Part shown: piece by piece, positions 34,558 through 43,778 of the stretch
Layout of the letters: the number at the start of each line of letters is the position of its first letter
Numbering within the stretch: position 1 is the stretch's first letter
The notes under the pieces: model-generated
Database searches by the model: none
Seen by the model: the letters and a program-made list of their open reading frames with translations, nothing else
Told to the model about the DNA's origin: nothing
NCBI GenBank assembly: GCA_965247565.1
Contig: CBDFHF010000003.1
Location: 1,550,001 to 1,614,000 of the forward strand
DNA length: 64,000 bases
Source of the DNA: CBDFHF01 sp965247565
GTDB lineage: Bacteria > Pseudomonadota > Gammaproteobacteria > Methylococcales > Methylomonadaceae
Direction: 5' to 3'
Program-made: the position numbers and the translations under genes

Positions 34558-35793
34558 TTAAGTAGGCGTTGCTGTTTTGATGAAGTCAGCAACTGCTTTT
34601 ATCCTGAGTTGGCGTATAGCATCTCCAATAGCTTGGCCTTTTAAATCACTTTCCAGTACCTCTTTTGTATTAATTGTCGCGGCTGCTCTGGCCGCATTAG
34701 ATAGGCATTGTGTTTGTCGATATGGCGTATGCTCAAGTCCAGTTCTGCCACGTGCATCGGCGGTACAGGCCAGTAAAAAGTCCACTAACAGATCATTGTT
34801 AGGCTTAAATGCACCCAAGGTAGATAGTAGGTCGATTATGCTTGCTGGGCGCAACTCGAAGGCTTTGTGGCAATGTGTGTGATATTCCATCACGTGCGTT
34901 GCCAGCGTTTTAAAGCTATTAGGTATTCTCAGGCGTAAGCATAATTGTTCAAGAATCGGTAGCCCAGCACGTTCGTGGCCATGGTGATGGGGCCAATGTT
35001 CTTTAGGTGAACTAGCTTTGCCAAGGTCATGTACTAGAGCGGCAAAGCGGACTTCCGGTTTCTCAGATAATAAGGTTGCTTGCTCAAGACAAAGCAATGT
35101 GTGGATACCGGTATCGATTTCGGGATGATATTGGGGCGGTTGCGGGACACCAAACAGATTGTGAATTTCAGGAAATATTTTTTCCAGCGCATTGCAATCT
35201 TTTAGAGTATGGAAAAAAGCGGAGGGGGATTTTTCTTGGAGCGCCTTAACCAGTTCCGTCCATACTCGTTCTGGGACTAAATAATCCACCTCGTTAGCAT
35301 CGACCATCGCCCGCATCAAATCGCGAGTTTCTTCTGCTAGAGTAAAGCCAAGATACTGGTATCGTGCTGCGAAACGTGCAACCCGCAAAATACGGACTGG
35401 ATCTTCGGCGAATGCCGGGGAAACATGCCGAAATATCCGGCGTTCTATATCTTGTTGGCCGTTGTACGGGTCTATAAGTTGACCTTGCGGGGTCATGGCG
35501 ATGGCGTTAATGGTTAAGTCCCTTCGCATTAAATCCTGTTTCAGGCTCACGGCAGGGGTAGCGTTAACCGTGAAGCCCTTGTAGCCGGGTGCTGTTTTTC
35601 GTTCCATTCTCGCTAACGCATATTCTTCATGTGTCTGCGGATGCAAAAATACTGGAAAATCTTTGCCGACTGGTCGAAAGCCTCTTTGAATCATAGAGTC
35701 GGGTGTTTCACCAATGACTAGCCAGTCATTGTCTTTAACTGGAAGTCCCAGCAACTTATCGCGAACAGTTCCGCCGACTAGATATTTTTCCAT
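34558..35793 (-). CDS. cca: Multifunctional CCA tRNA nucleotidyltransferase
   Basis: 411-residue enzyme that adds or repairs the 3' CCA of tRNAs. The N-terminal GGTVRD (7-12) and DNDW (D21, D23) form the nucleotidyltransferase site, and RRDLTINAIA and RILRVARFAARY follow. A C-terminal HD domain (LVHDLGKASSP, near residue 253) indicates the E. coli-type form with phosphatase and phosphodiesterase activity. Length matches that form (412). It is a lone gene, convergent with the ExeA-ankyrin gene and divergent from the permease gene. Confidence 0.95.
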   Translation of the reverse strand: MEKYLVGGTVRDKLLGLPVKDNDWLVIGETPDSMIQRGFRPVGKDFPVFLHPQTHEEYALARMERKTAPGYKGFTVNATPAVSLKQDLMRRDLTINAIAMTPQGQLIDPYNGQQDIERRIFRHVSPAFAEDPVRILRVARFAARYQYLGFTLAEETRDLMRAMVDANEVDYLVPERVWTELVKALQEKSPSAFFHTLKDCNALEKIFPEIHNLFGVPQPPQYHPEIDTGIHTLLCLEQATLLSEKPEVRFAALVHDLGKASSPKEHWPHHHGHERAGLPILEQLCLRLRIPNSFKTLATHVMEYHTHCHKAFELRPASIIDLLSTLGAFKPNNDLLVDFLLACTADARGRTGLEHTPYRQTQCLSNAARAAATINTKEVLESDLKGQAIGDAIRQLRIKAVADFIKTATPT

Positions 35794-35918
35794 GTGCTAC
35801 CAAGTATTTTAGAGTTAGGATTAGCATAGCACAGGCGGTTTTAGAATTAAGCGCTGAGCCGATTTTATTCAATTGATATGCAGTTCAGAAGTGTCGTAAA
35901 TTCACCAGAAGTTGAGAG

Positions 35919-36707
35919 ATGATAACTATTTTTTTACTTAGTATTGCAGTCGGGCTAGTGACGGGAATTTTAGCGGGATTATTCGGTATTGGTGGCGGAT
36001 TGGTTATTGTGCCGGTATTGATTTTGGTATTTACCGAGCACGGTTTTCCTTCTGAATTGGTCATGATTATGGCTGTTGCCACATCCTTAGCCACGATCAT
36101 ATTTACGGGATTATCCGCTGTATTAGCGCATCATCGCTTCGGTGCGGTTTGGTGGCAGAGAGTCTTTCGTTTGGTGCCAAGTATAATGATGGGTTCTGTT
36201 ATAGGGGCTGTTATTGCCGACCGTATTGATGCTCATGTATTGCGAATTTTATTCGTTGTGTTTTTGCTCTACGTTGGCGTCCAAATGGCCTTACAATTTC
36301 AGCCTAAACCCGGTGGCGTTAAAGAGTCTAAAATCTTAGATTCTTTGGTGTCTTTACTCATAGGCGTGTTGTCGGCTATCGTTGGTATTGGTGGCGGAAC
36401 TATAACTGTGCCGTATCTAGTTAGTTGTCGGGCGCCCATGAAAAATGCTGTCGCTATTTCCAGTGCTTGTGGAGTGCCGATCGCGATTGCTGGGACCATT
36501 AGCTATGCGGTATTAGGTTGGCATACTGTAGTGCCGGAGTGGAGCTTAGGTTATGTGTATTTACCTTCGTTTCTGGGCATTGGCTTAAGTAGTGTTTTTA
36601 CAGCACCTATAGGCGCCAGGCTGGCGCACAAGCTTCCTGCCCAAAAATTAAAACGATATTTTTCTGTACTAATATTTTTGATGGCTTTCAAGCTCATTTG
36701 GGGTTAA
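35919..36707 (+). CDS. TauE/SafE-family permease
   Basis: 262-residue membrane protein with about eight helices in two halves. Each half has the glycine-rich family motif: LFGIGGGLVIVPVL near residue 22 and VGIGGGTITVPYL near 150. The family exports sulfite, sulfoacetate or related organic anions, but members vary and no sulfur gene is nearby to define the substrate. TTGAGAG precedes the ATG. It follows the divergent cca gene by about 125 bases. Confidence 0.87.
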   Translation: MITIFLLSIAVGLVTGILAGLFGIGGGLVIVPVLILVFTEHGFPSELVMIMAVATSLATIIFTGLSAVLAHHRFGAVWWQRVFRLVPSIMMGSVIGAVIADRIDAHVLRILFVVFLLYVGVQMALQFQPKPGGVKESKILDSLVSLLIGVLSAIVGIGGGTITVPYLVSCRAPMKNAVAISSACGVPIAIAGTISYAVLGWHTVVPEWSLGYVYLPSFLGIGLSSVFTAPIGARLAHKLPAQKLKRYFSVLIFLMAFKLIWG

Positions 36708-36866
36708 TCCGGTGTCGTTTGCACAGGTAAATCCGACCTCAAAAAGTATCGATAGTAACTTTTTATACATTTTTTTCGAATAGCTGCGACATTTGTTGAG
36801 TTGAAGTGTTCTGGTAAACCCCGCTAATATGGCGCACAAGTTCAAGGTAAATTACGGAGAAAAACT

Positions 36867-37334
36867 ATGCAAACAAAACCCCCGTTACCGCCATTTTCAG
36901 TTGAAAGTGCTACCCAAAAAGTACGTATGGCTGAAGACGCTTGGAATAGCCGTGATCCTGATCGCGTCGTGCAAGTTTATACCGAAGATACCCGCTGGCG
37001 TAATCGGGCTGAGTTTCCAGTAGGGCGAGAGGCGGTTCATGCCTTTTTACATCGCAAATGGAGCAAAGAGCTGGATTATCGGCTTATTAAGGAATTGTGG
37101 GCTACCAGCGGTAATCGCATTGCAGTGCGATTTGCTTACGAGTGGCATGACCACGCAGGGCAATGGTTTCGTAGTTATGGTAATGAAAACTGGGAATTTA
37201 ATGAGTTTGGCCTGATGCAGCGGCGGTTTGCTAGTATTAACGATATGTCGATTAGTGCTGATCAGAGATTGTTTTATTGGCCCGAGGGGCGTCGGCCAGA
37301 TGATCATGTGGGGTTGACGGAGTTAGGTTTATAA
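36867..37334 (+). CDS. NTF2-like DUF1348 family protein
   Basis: 155-residue small soluble protein with an NTF2-like cone fold. The sequence EDAWNSRDPDRVVQVYTEDT near the start, TRWRNRAEFPVGR, and RFAYEWHDHAGQWFRSYGNENWEF are typical of DUF1348 proteins; the last resembles the residues lining the pocket. No function is established for the group. ACGGAGAAAAACT before the ATG is a good ribosome site. The region 37335-37625 after it (291 bases) holds no feature I can support. Confidence 0.8.
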   Translation: MQTKPPLPPFSVESATQKVRMAEDAWNSRDPDRVVQVYTEDTRWRNRAEFPVGREAVHAFLHRKWSKELDYRLIKELWATSGNRIAVRFAYEWHDHAGQWFRSYGNENWEFNEFGLMQRRFASINDMSISADQRLFYWPEGRRPDDHVGLTELGL

Positions 37335-37625
37335 AGGATTGAATTGGACTAGTGAGGTTTTGATCTTAAACTCCCTCCAACAATTTCGGTGCGAACCTTT
37401 CGTATGTTAAAAGGCTGGACTATAAGTTGAATATTGCTTTAAGTGTTGGTGCTACTTGGGGTTAGGGGGTTGCGCGCTAAGGGCATTGAATAATGTATTA
37501 CGTGAGGGTTGCATCGAGCTTGCATTTTTTGATGGTATTATTAACTTTCTTATAGCAACCTTTAATGCTCCTAATTAGCAGATTGCAAGTCCTACTAACC
37601 ATAGCTTTTCAGTTGAGTCTTTAAA

Positions 37626-38714
37626 ATGACCTTACCCATTCAAGATTATGCATTACTTTCTGATGAAGAGTGTGATGTGCGCATTATCGCGGCTAAGGCC
37701 AAGCTTGGTAGTCGTTGCGTGATTTTAGGGCACCATTACCAGCGTGATGAGGTGTTTAAGCATGCTGATTTTTATGGAGACTCGCTTAAACTTTCCAGGG
37801 ATGCTGCGCAGTCGGATGCTGAGTATATTGTGTTTTGCGGCGTGCATTTCATGGCTGAAGTTGCTGATATATTATCCCGCCCAGAACAAATTGCTATTTT
37901 GCCAGATATGGCTGCCGGTTGTTCCATGGCCGATATGGCTAATTTAATTAAAGTACAAAAGTGCTGGAGTGAGCTGGCTCAGGTTATAGATGTTGAAAAT
38001 ACGGTAACTCCGATTACTTATATTAATTCTGCGGCTGACCTGAAAGCGTTTTGTGGCAAGCATGAGGGCATTGTTTGTACATCATCTAACGCGCAAAAAA
38101 TTCTGGAATGGAGTTTTTCAAAACGGCAAAAAGTATTATTTTTTCCAGATCAACATCTAGGCCGTAATACTGGTTACAAAATGGGAATCCCGCTGGCAGA
38201 TATGGTGACCTGGGATTTTAACAAGCCGATGGGTGGTTTGACCGAGGCACAAATTCAGCAGGCTAAAATAATTCTTTGGAACGGGTATTGTTCCGTACAT
38301 CAGGTTTTTAAGCCCGAGCAGATCGATAATTTTTTGGAACGCTATCCGGAAACCAAAGTAATTGCACATCCGGAAGCCTGCTTTGAGGTGTGTCAAAAAG
38401 CTGATTACATCGGTTCTACAGAATACATTCTAAAGACTGTTCGTGCGGCTGAGCCAAATACCCGCTGGTTGGTGGCTACCGAATTAAATTTAGTTAATCG
38501 ATTGCATGAGGAATGTAAATCGGAAGGGAAGAGTGTGCATTTTATGTCACCTGTATTATGTATGTGCTCTACGATGTTCAGAACGGATCCGCAGCATTTG
38601 GCCTGGGTTTTAGAAAATCTGGCGGCGGGTAATGTCATAAATCAGATTTCTGTGCCTGCCGAGGATGCTAAATTTGCAAAAAAAGCACTGGCGAACATGC
38701 TAGCGGTTGTTTAG
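37626..38714 (+). CDS. nadA: Quinolinate synthase NadA
   Basis: 362-residue iron-sulfur enzyme that condenses iminoaspartate with dihydroxyacetone phosphate to give quinolinate in NAD synthesis. GHHYQRDEVFKHAD near residue 36 and GDSLKLSRDAA follow the family. The likely 4Fe-4S cysteines lie in AAGCSMADM, AHPEACFEV and the C-terminal CMCSTMFRTDP. The iminoaspartate-producing NadB is not in the window. Length is as expected. It stands alone, 257 bases before nqrA. Confidence 0.93.
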   Translation: MTLPIQDYALLSDEECDVRIIAAKAKLGSRCVILGHHYQRDEVFKHADFYGDSLKLSRDAAQSDAEYIVFCGVHFMAEVADILSRPEQIAILPDMAAGCSMADMANLIKVQKCWSELAQVIDVENTVTPITYINSAADLKAFCGKHEGIVCTSSNAQKILEWSFSKRQKVLFFPDQHLGRNTGYKMGIPLADMVTWDFNKPMGGLTEAQIQQAKIILWNGYCSVHQVFKPEQIDNFLERYPETKVIAHPEACFEVCQKADYIGSTEYILKTVRAAEPNTRWLVATELNLVNRLHEECKSEGKSVHFMSPVLCMCSTMFRTDPQHLAWVLENLAAGNVINQISVPAEDAKFAKKALANMLAVV

Positions 38715-38971
38715 TTCGTTAAAGTAACTGTCCGGTTGTCGTGTTTGTGTGACGTAGTAAACACTGGTGATGTGTACTATTATTCTTGCGAAGATAAGCT
38801 GTTATAAGAGATTTTTAATGCATCTACTAGCTTCCGGCCAAAGTTGAGAACCTAGCTGTTTTATGTTGTAATACCGACGTTTTACGTCTTAATGTGCCTC
38901 ATGTTTTATCGGTTTTTTAGAATACGAGGGTCGCTTCCGCGCAATTGGTTTGGAGAGAGCAGGCTTCATCT

Positions 38972-40327
38972 ATGCAATTTACTATTAAAAAAGGTTTGGA
39001 TCTACCCATAACGGGAGAGCCCAAACAAGTTATTGAGGATGGCAATAAAGTTAAATCCGTTGCTGTTCTGGGGATGGATTATGTGGGCATGAAGCCTACT
39101 ATGCTAGTTAGCGAGGGGGATACGGTCAAATTGGGCCAGATTCTTTTTAGCGACAAGAAAAATCCCGGTGTTAATTTTACTTCGCCCGGTGCAGGTGTTG
39201 TGAAAGCCATCAATCGCGGCGATAAACGAGTGCTACAGTCTGTGGTTATTGAACTGAAAGGTACTGCACATGAATCGTTTGCGAAATATAAAGAGTCTGA
39301 ACTTGCGAATTTAACAGCCGAGCAAGTTAAAGAAAATTTATTGGCGTCGGGTTTGTGGACATCTATTCGCACACGGCCCTATAGCAAAATTCCAGCTATA
39401 GATAGCAAGGCGAATTCTATATTCGTTACGGCTATTGATACCAGCCCTTTGGCAGCTGATCCGGCTGTGGTCATTAAAGACAGAGCGACTGATTTTGCCA
39501 ACGGTTTGACTGTAATTTCTAAACTAACTGACGGTAAAACTTATGTCAGCAAAGCGACTGGTGCAAATATTTCTATAGGAACTGCGAGCACTGTAACCGT
39601 TGCTGAGTTTTCCGGTCCGCATCCGGCTGGATTAGCAGGTACCCATATCCACTTTATTGATCCCGTTAACATAGATAAATTTGTCTGGTATATAGATTAT
39701 CAGTCGATAATTGCTATCGGTGCATTATTTACCACTGGTAATTTAAATGTGGAAAGGGTTGTGTCGTTAGCGGGGCCTACGGTAAAAAAACCTAGACTAA
39801 TCCGTACTCGGGTTGGTGCAAGTACTGACGATCTGATTGCAGGCGAATTGCAAGATGGTGTTGAAAGTCGAGTGATTGCGGGTTCCGTACTTTATGGGCG
39901 TCAAGCCCAAGGTTGGGCCGCCTACATAGGCGCATATAGCAACCAGATTTCAGCTTTGCAAGAAGGCCGTGCTCGTGAGTTGTTTGGTTGGATTGTTCCT
40001 GGCAAAAATAAGTACTCGGCTTTGAACGTTTATACCTCGAGCGTTGATAAGAAAAATAATCGTAAATTTCCTTTAACCACTGACAAAAATGGTAGTAACC
40101 GTGCAATTGTTCCGGTAGGCGTATACGAAACTGTTATGCCTATGGATATTTTACCTACACCACTATTAAAAGCACTGGTTGTAGGTGATTCGGATCAGGC
40201 CCAATTGCTTGGCTGCCTGGAGCTTGATGAAGAAGACTTGTCTTTATTTACTTTTGTCGACCCAGGTAAACATGACTTTGCTCCTGTGCTGAGAGCCAAT
40301 TTAACTAAAATTGAGAAGGAAGGATAA
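38972..40327 (+). CDS. nqrA: Na+-translocating NADH-quinone reductase subunit A
   Basis: 451-residue peripheral subunit of the sodium pump that couples NADH oxidation to Na+ export. The ATG at 38972 (MQFTIKKGLDLPITGEPKQ) fits family N-termini; an earlier TTG in frame does not. The GAGVVKAINRGDKRVLQSVV segment is a lipoyl-like fold and GPHPAGLAGTHIHFIDP is conserved across NqrA. It is the first of six genes in the order A-B-C-D-E-F. Its stop shares one base with the nqrB start. Confidence 0.95.
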   Translation: MQFTIKKGLDLPITGEPKQVIEDGNKVKSVAVLGMDYVGMKPTMLVSEGDTVKLGQILFSDKKNPGVNFTSPGAGVVKAINRGDKRVLQSVVIELKGTAHESFAKYKESELANLTAEQVKENLLASGLWTSIRTRPYSKIPAIDSKANSIFVTAIDTSPLAADPAVVIKDRATDFANGLTVISKLTDGKTYVSKATGANISIGTASTVTVAEFSGPHPAGLAGTHIHFIDPVNIDKFVWYIDYQSIIAIGALFTTGNLNVERVVSLAGPTVKKPRLIRTRVGASTDDLIAGELQDGVESRVIAGSVLYGRQAQGWAAYIGAYSNQISALQEGRARELFGWIVPGKNKYSALNVYTSSVDKKNNRKFPLTTDKNGSNRAIVPVGVYETVMPMDILPTPLLKALVVGDSDQAQLLGCLELDEEDLSLFTFVDPGKHDFAPVLRANLTKIEKEG

Positions 40328-41529
40328 TGTCGGCTAGAGATTTTTTAGATAGCGTAGAGCCACATTTTACTAAAGGCGGTAAATTAGAAAAGTATTACGG
40401 TCTCTATGAGATGGTGGATACTTTTATTTATACACCCTCTGATGTAACGCGCGGTTCAACACATGTTCGTGATGGGAATGACTTGAAGCGAACGATGACT
40501 TTCGTAGTTATAGCAACACTCTTCTGCGTGCTGATGGCTATGTATAACACAGGCTATCAGGCTAATCACGCCATGGAGGTCATGGGTTTAAATAAGATAG
40601 ATAACTGGCGTAGCATTCCGATGATGATATTTGGATACAGCACGGTGAATCCATTATCTAACTTTGCTCACGGCGCCTTATACTTTTTGCCCATTTACAT
40701 CACAACTCTCGCCGTAGGTGGTGTTTGGGAAGTCTTATTTGCAACAGTACGCGGTCATGAGGTCAACGAAGGCTTTTTAGTATCATCCATGTTGTATACC
40801 TTAATTATGCCGCCCGATATGCCGTTATGGCAGGTCGCGTTGGGTATTTCTTTCGGTATCGTTATTGGCAAAGAAGTCTTCGGTGGTACTGGTAAAAACT
40901 TTTTGAACCCGGCCTTAACTGGACGGGCGTTTTTGTATTTTGCCTATCCAGCCTCTATATCAGGAGATTCTGTTTGGGTAGCCGTCGATGGTTATACAGC
41001 GGCTACACCATTAGGTTTGGCGGCAAACGGTGGTTTAGAAGCAGTTTATGCTGCTAATTACAGCTGGATGCAAACATTTTTTGGATTTGAACCGGGCTGC
41101 TTGGGTGAAACATCGACTCTAGCGATATTAATTGGTGCGGCATTTTTGCTTTACACCCGTGTTGCTTCTTATCGCATAATGGGTGGCGTATTTGCCGGCA
41201 TGGTAGCTACTTCTTTGTTGTTCAATGTCATCGGTAGCGATACCGACCCCATGTTTGCGATACCTTGGTATTGGCATTTGACTATGGGTGGTTTCGCTTT
41301 CGGTATGGTGTATATGGCAACTGATCCGGTGAGTGCCGCGATGACCGATACCGGTCGTTGGGTGTTTGGGGCATTAGTCGGCATTATGACGGTATTAATT
41401 CGCGTGGTTAACCCGGCTTTCCCTGAAGGCATTATGCTTGCAATTCTATTTTCCAACATGTTTGCGCCAACCATAGATTACTTTGTGATTCAGGCCAATA
41501 TTAGAAGAAGGATTAAACGTCATGCCTAA
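40327..41529 (+). CDS. nqrB: Na+-translocating NADH-quinone reductase subunit B
   Basis: 400-residue integral membrane subunit with about ten helices. It carries a covalently bound FMN on a threonine, here probably in YTAATPLGL (motif x-A-T). GGTGKNFLNPALTGRAFL and ATDPVSAAMTDTGRW are conserved in NqrB and RnfD. It also takes part in the Na+ path and ubiquinone reduction. The start overlaps nqrA by one base and the end overlaps nqrC by 8. Confidence 0.95.
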   Translation: MSARDFLDSVEPHFTKGGKLEKYYGLYEMVDTFIYTPSDVTRGSTHVRDGNDLKRTMTFVVIATLFCVLMAMYNTGYQANHAMEVMGLNKIDNWRSIPMMIFGYSTVNPLSNFAHGALYFLPIYITTLAVGGVWEVLFATVRGHEVNEGFLVSSMLYTLIMPPDMPLWQVALGISFGIVIGKEVFGGTGKNFLNPALTGRAFLYFAYPASISGDSVWVAVDGYTAATPLGLAANGGLEAVYAANYSWMQTFFGFEPGCLGETSTLAILIGAAFLLYTRVASYRIMGGVFAGMVATSLLFNVIGSDTDPMFAIPWYWHLTMGGFAFGMVYMATDPVSAAMTDTGRWVFGALVGIMTVLIRVVNPAFPEGIMLAILFSNMFAPTIDYFVIQANIRRRIKRHA

Positions 41530-42457
41530 TCAAACAAAACAATGCAAACATTTAGAAAAGCTGTGTACCAAACTGGAACAATACGAGCAATATCGCAAAT
41601 TTAAAGCATATGCGGATAAGGTGTTAGCCTTAGGTAACGATAGTTTGGAAAAAACTATTGCCATTGCCGTTTCGCTGTGTTTGGTCTGTGCCGTGTTGGT
41701 TTCATTTGCTGCGGTTGCCTTAAAACCTTTGCAGGTTAACAACAAAGAACAGGACATGAAGAAGAATATTCTTGATGTTGCCGGTTTGTTGGAAGAGGGT
41801 AAAGATATTGACTCAGCTTTTGCAGAAAAAATCGAAGCGAAAATCGTTAATCTAGAAACCGGTGATTATGTTGATGATGTGAACGCAGCACAATATGATC
41901 AGCGTAAAGCCGCTAAAGATCCGGCGCAAAGTGTCAATATTCCAAAAGATAAAGACATAGCGCATATTCGTTTTAAAGCCAAATTAGCCAAAGTATTTTT
42001 GGTGAAAGAAGGCGGCACCATTAAATCAATTATTTTGCCGATTAACGGTTACGGTTTGTGGTCTACGCTTTATGGCTTTTTGTCTGTAGACGCTGACGGG
42101 CAAACCGTACAAAGCATCAACTTTTACGATCAAGCAGAAACCCCGGGGCTAGGTGGCGAAGTCGTTAACCCTAACTGGCGTGCTCTATGGAAGGGTAAAA
42201 AGATCTATGCTGAATCTGATCAGCCGTCTTTAGAGAAAGGCTTAATTGCCGAGGCTGATATGGGCGAGCCGGCTTTAAGTTTGATCAAAGGTGTGGTTGA
42301 CAACAGCAAGCCGGGATCTCAGTACCAAGTTGACGGTTTGGCTGGCGCGACATTAACCAGTACCGGTGTCACTAACCTGGTTCGTTACTGGACCAGTAAC
42401 GAAGGTTTTGCACCTTATTTGAAAAAAGTCAGAACAGTTAAAGGGGCTAAATCATGA
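41522..42457 (+). CDS. nqrC: Na+-translocating NADH-quinone reductase subunit C
   Basis: 311-residue subunit with one main membrane helix at about 45-66 and a periplasmic FMN domain. The FMN-bound threonine is in DGLAGATLTSTG near residue 275, and GLGGEV and GYGLWSTLYGFL are conserved. It has an N-terminal extension of about 40 charged residues (MPNQTKQCKHLEKLCTKLEQ onward) before the usual start region, longer than in Vibrio. It is tightly packed with nqrB (8-base overlap) and nqrD (4-base ATGA overlap). Confidence 0.94.
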   Translation: MPNQTKQCKHLEKLCTKLEQYEQYRKFKAYADKVLALGNDSLEKTIAIAVSLCLVCAVLVSFAAVALKPLQVNNKEQDMKKNILDVAGLLEEGKDIDSAFAEKIEAKIVNLETGDYVDDVNAAQYDQRKAAKDPAQSVNIPKDKDIAHIRFKAKLAKVFLVKEGGTIKSIILPINGYGLWSTLYGFLSVDADGQTVQSINFYDQAETPGLGGEVVNPNWRALWKGKKIYAESDQPSLEKGLIAEADMGEPALSLIKGVVDNSKPGSQYQVDGLAGATLTSTGVTNLVRYWTSNEGFAPYLKKVRTVKGAKS

Positions 42458-43158
42458 GTGCTGTTTTAAATGAAGATTCAAATAAAATTTTGAATGACGA
42501 AACCAAAAAGGTATTGGTTGAACCATTAGTCAGCAATAATCCGATTACCCTGCAGGTACTCGGTATTTGTTCGGCTTTGGCTGTTACTTCGCAGATGTCT
42601 ACGTCATTGATTATGGCGTTGGCGTTAACGTTGGTAACTGCGTTTTCCAGTGCCGCTATCAGCGCGATCAGAAACCATATTCCCAGCAGCATCCGGATTA
42701 TTGTGCAGATGACCATTATCGCATCGTTGGTTATTGTAGTTGATCAGATTCTGAAAGCGTTTGCGTATGAAGTCAGTAAACAGTTGTCGGTATTCGTTGG
42801 TTTGATTATCACCAACTGCATCGTTATGGGCCGTGCTGAAGGTTATGCGATGAAAAATCCACCTTTAGAAAGCTTTATGGACGGTATCGGTAATGGCTTG
42901 GGTTATAGCTTGATATTAATCATCGTGGCTTTCTTTAGAGAAACCTTAGGTTCCGGTAAGTTACTGGGTATCGAAGTGTTCAAGCTGACCAAAGACGGCG
43001 GCTGGTACGATCCGAATGGTTTGATGTTATTGCCGCCCAGCGCCTTTTTTATCATTGGTTTGATTATCTGGGCAGTACGGCAATGGAAACCAGGCCAATC
43101 CGAAAAAGCCGAATATAAAATTATGTCAATTTCACATGGTGAAGGGGGGCATCACTAA
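42454..43158 (+). CDS. nqrD: Na+-translocating NADH-quinone reductase subunit D
   Basis: 234-residue integral membrane subunit with about six helices. LVSNNPITLQVLGICSALAVT near residue 25 is the family N-terminal signature, and GLIITNCIVMGRAEGYAMKNPP carries the conserved cysteine that, with NqrE, binds a membrane iron centre. The N-terminus is a little longer than in Vibrio. It overlaps nqrC by 4 bases and nqrE by one. Confidence 0.95.
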   Translation: MSAVLNEDSNKILNDETKKVLVEPLVSNNPITLQVLGICSALAVTSQMSTSLIMALALTLVTAFSSAAISAIRNHIPSSIRIIVQMTIIASLVIVVDQILKAFAYEVSKQLSVFVGLIITNCIVMGRAEGYAMKNPPLESFMDGIGNGLGYSLILIIVAFFRETLGSGKLLGIEVFKLTKDGGWYDPNGLMLLPPSAFFIIGLIIWAVRQWKPGQSEKAEYKIMSISHGEGGHH

Positions 43159-43766
43159 TGGAAGCTTATATTAGTTTATTTGTAAAAGCGGTTTTCATTG
43201 AAAATTTGGCGCTGTCCTTTTTTTTGGGCATGTGTACGTTTATCGCGGTATCCAAGAAAATTTCTACAGCGATGGGCTTAGGTGTTGCCGTTATGGTGGT
43301 GCAAGCTATTACCGTACCGGCCAATAACATTGTCTATCACTCCTTGTTGAAGGAAGATGCTTTGTCATGGTTAGGAATAACCGGCGTTGACCTGAGCTTT
43401 TTAGCGTTATTAAGCTGTATCGGCATGATTGCGGCCTTAGTGCAAATTCTGGAAATGATTTTAGATAAATTCTTTCCGGCTTTGTATCACGCCTTAGGGG
43501 TTTTCTTACCTTTGATTACCGTAAACTGCGCCATTCTGGGCGGCAGCTTATTCATGATTGAACGCGATTATAATCTTGGTGAAAGTGTCACTTATGGTGT
43601 AGGCAGTGGTCTAGGCTGGGCATTAGCCATTACCGTTATGGCTGGCGTGCGCGAAAAACTCAAATACAGTGATATTCCCGCCGGTTTGCAAGGCTTAGGA
43701 ATCACCTTTATTACTGCAGGTCTGATGTCGCTTGGCTTCATGGCTTTCTCTGGTATCCAACTTTAA
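43158..43766 (+). CDS. nqrE: Na+-translocating NADH-quinone reductase subunit E
   Basis: 202-residue integral membrane subunit, homologous to NqrD with inverted topology. VKAVFIENLALSFFLGMCTF carries one conserved cysteine and PLITVNCAILGGSLFMIERD the other; these contribute to the shared iron centre. Length equals the family norm. It overlaps nqrD by one base and is followed by nqrF after 12 bases. Confidence 0.96.
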   Translation: MEAYISLFVKAVFIENLALSFFLGMCTFIAVSKKISTAMGLGVAVMVVQAITVPANNIVYHSLLKEDALSWLGITGVDLSFLALLSCIGMIAALVQILEMILDKFFPALYHALGVFLPLITVNCAILGGSLFMIERDYNLGESVTYGVGSGLGWALAITVMAGVREKLKYSDIPAGLQGLGITFITAGLMSLGFMAFSGIQL

Positions 43767-43778
43767 GAAGGTAGCGTA

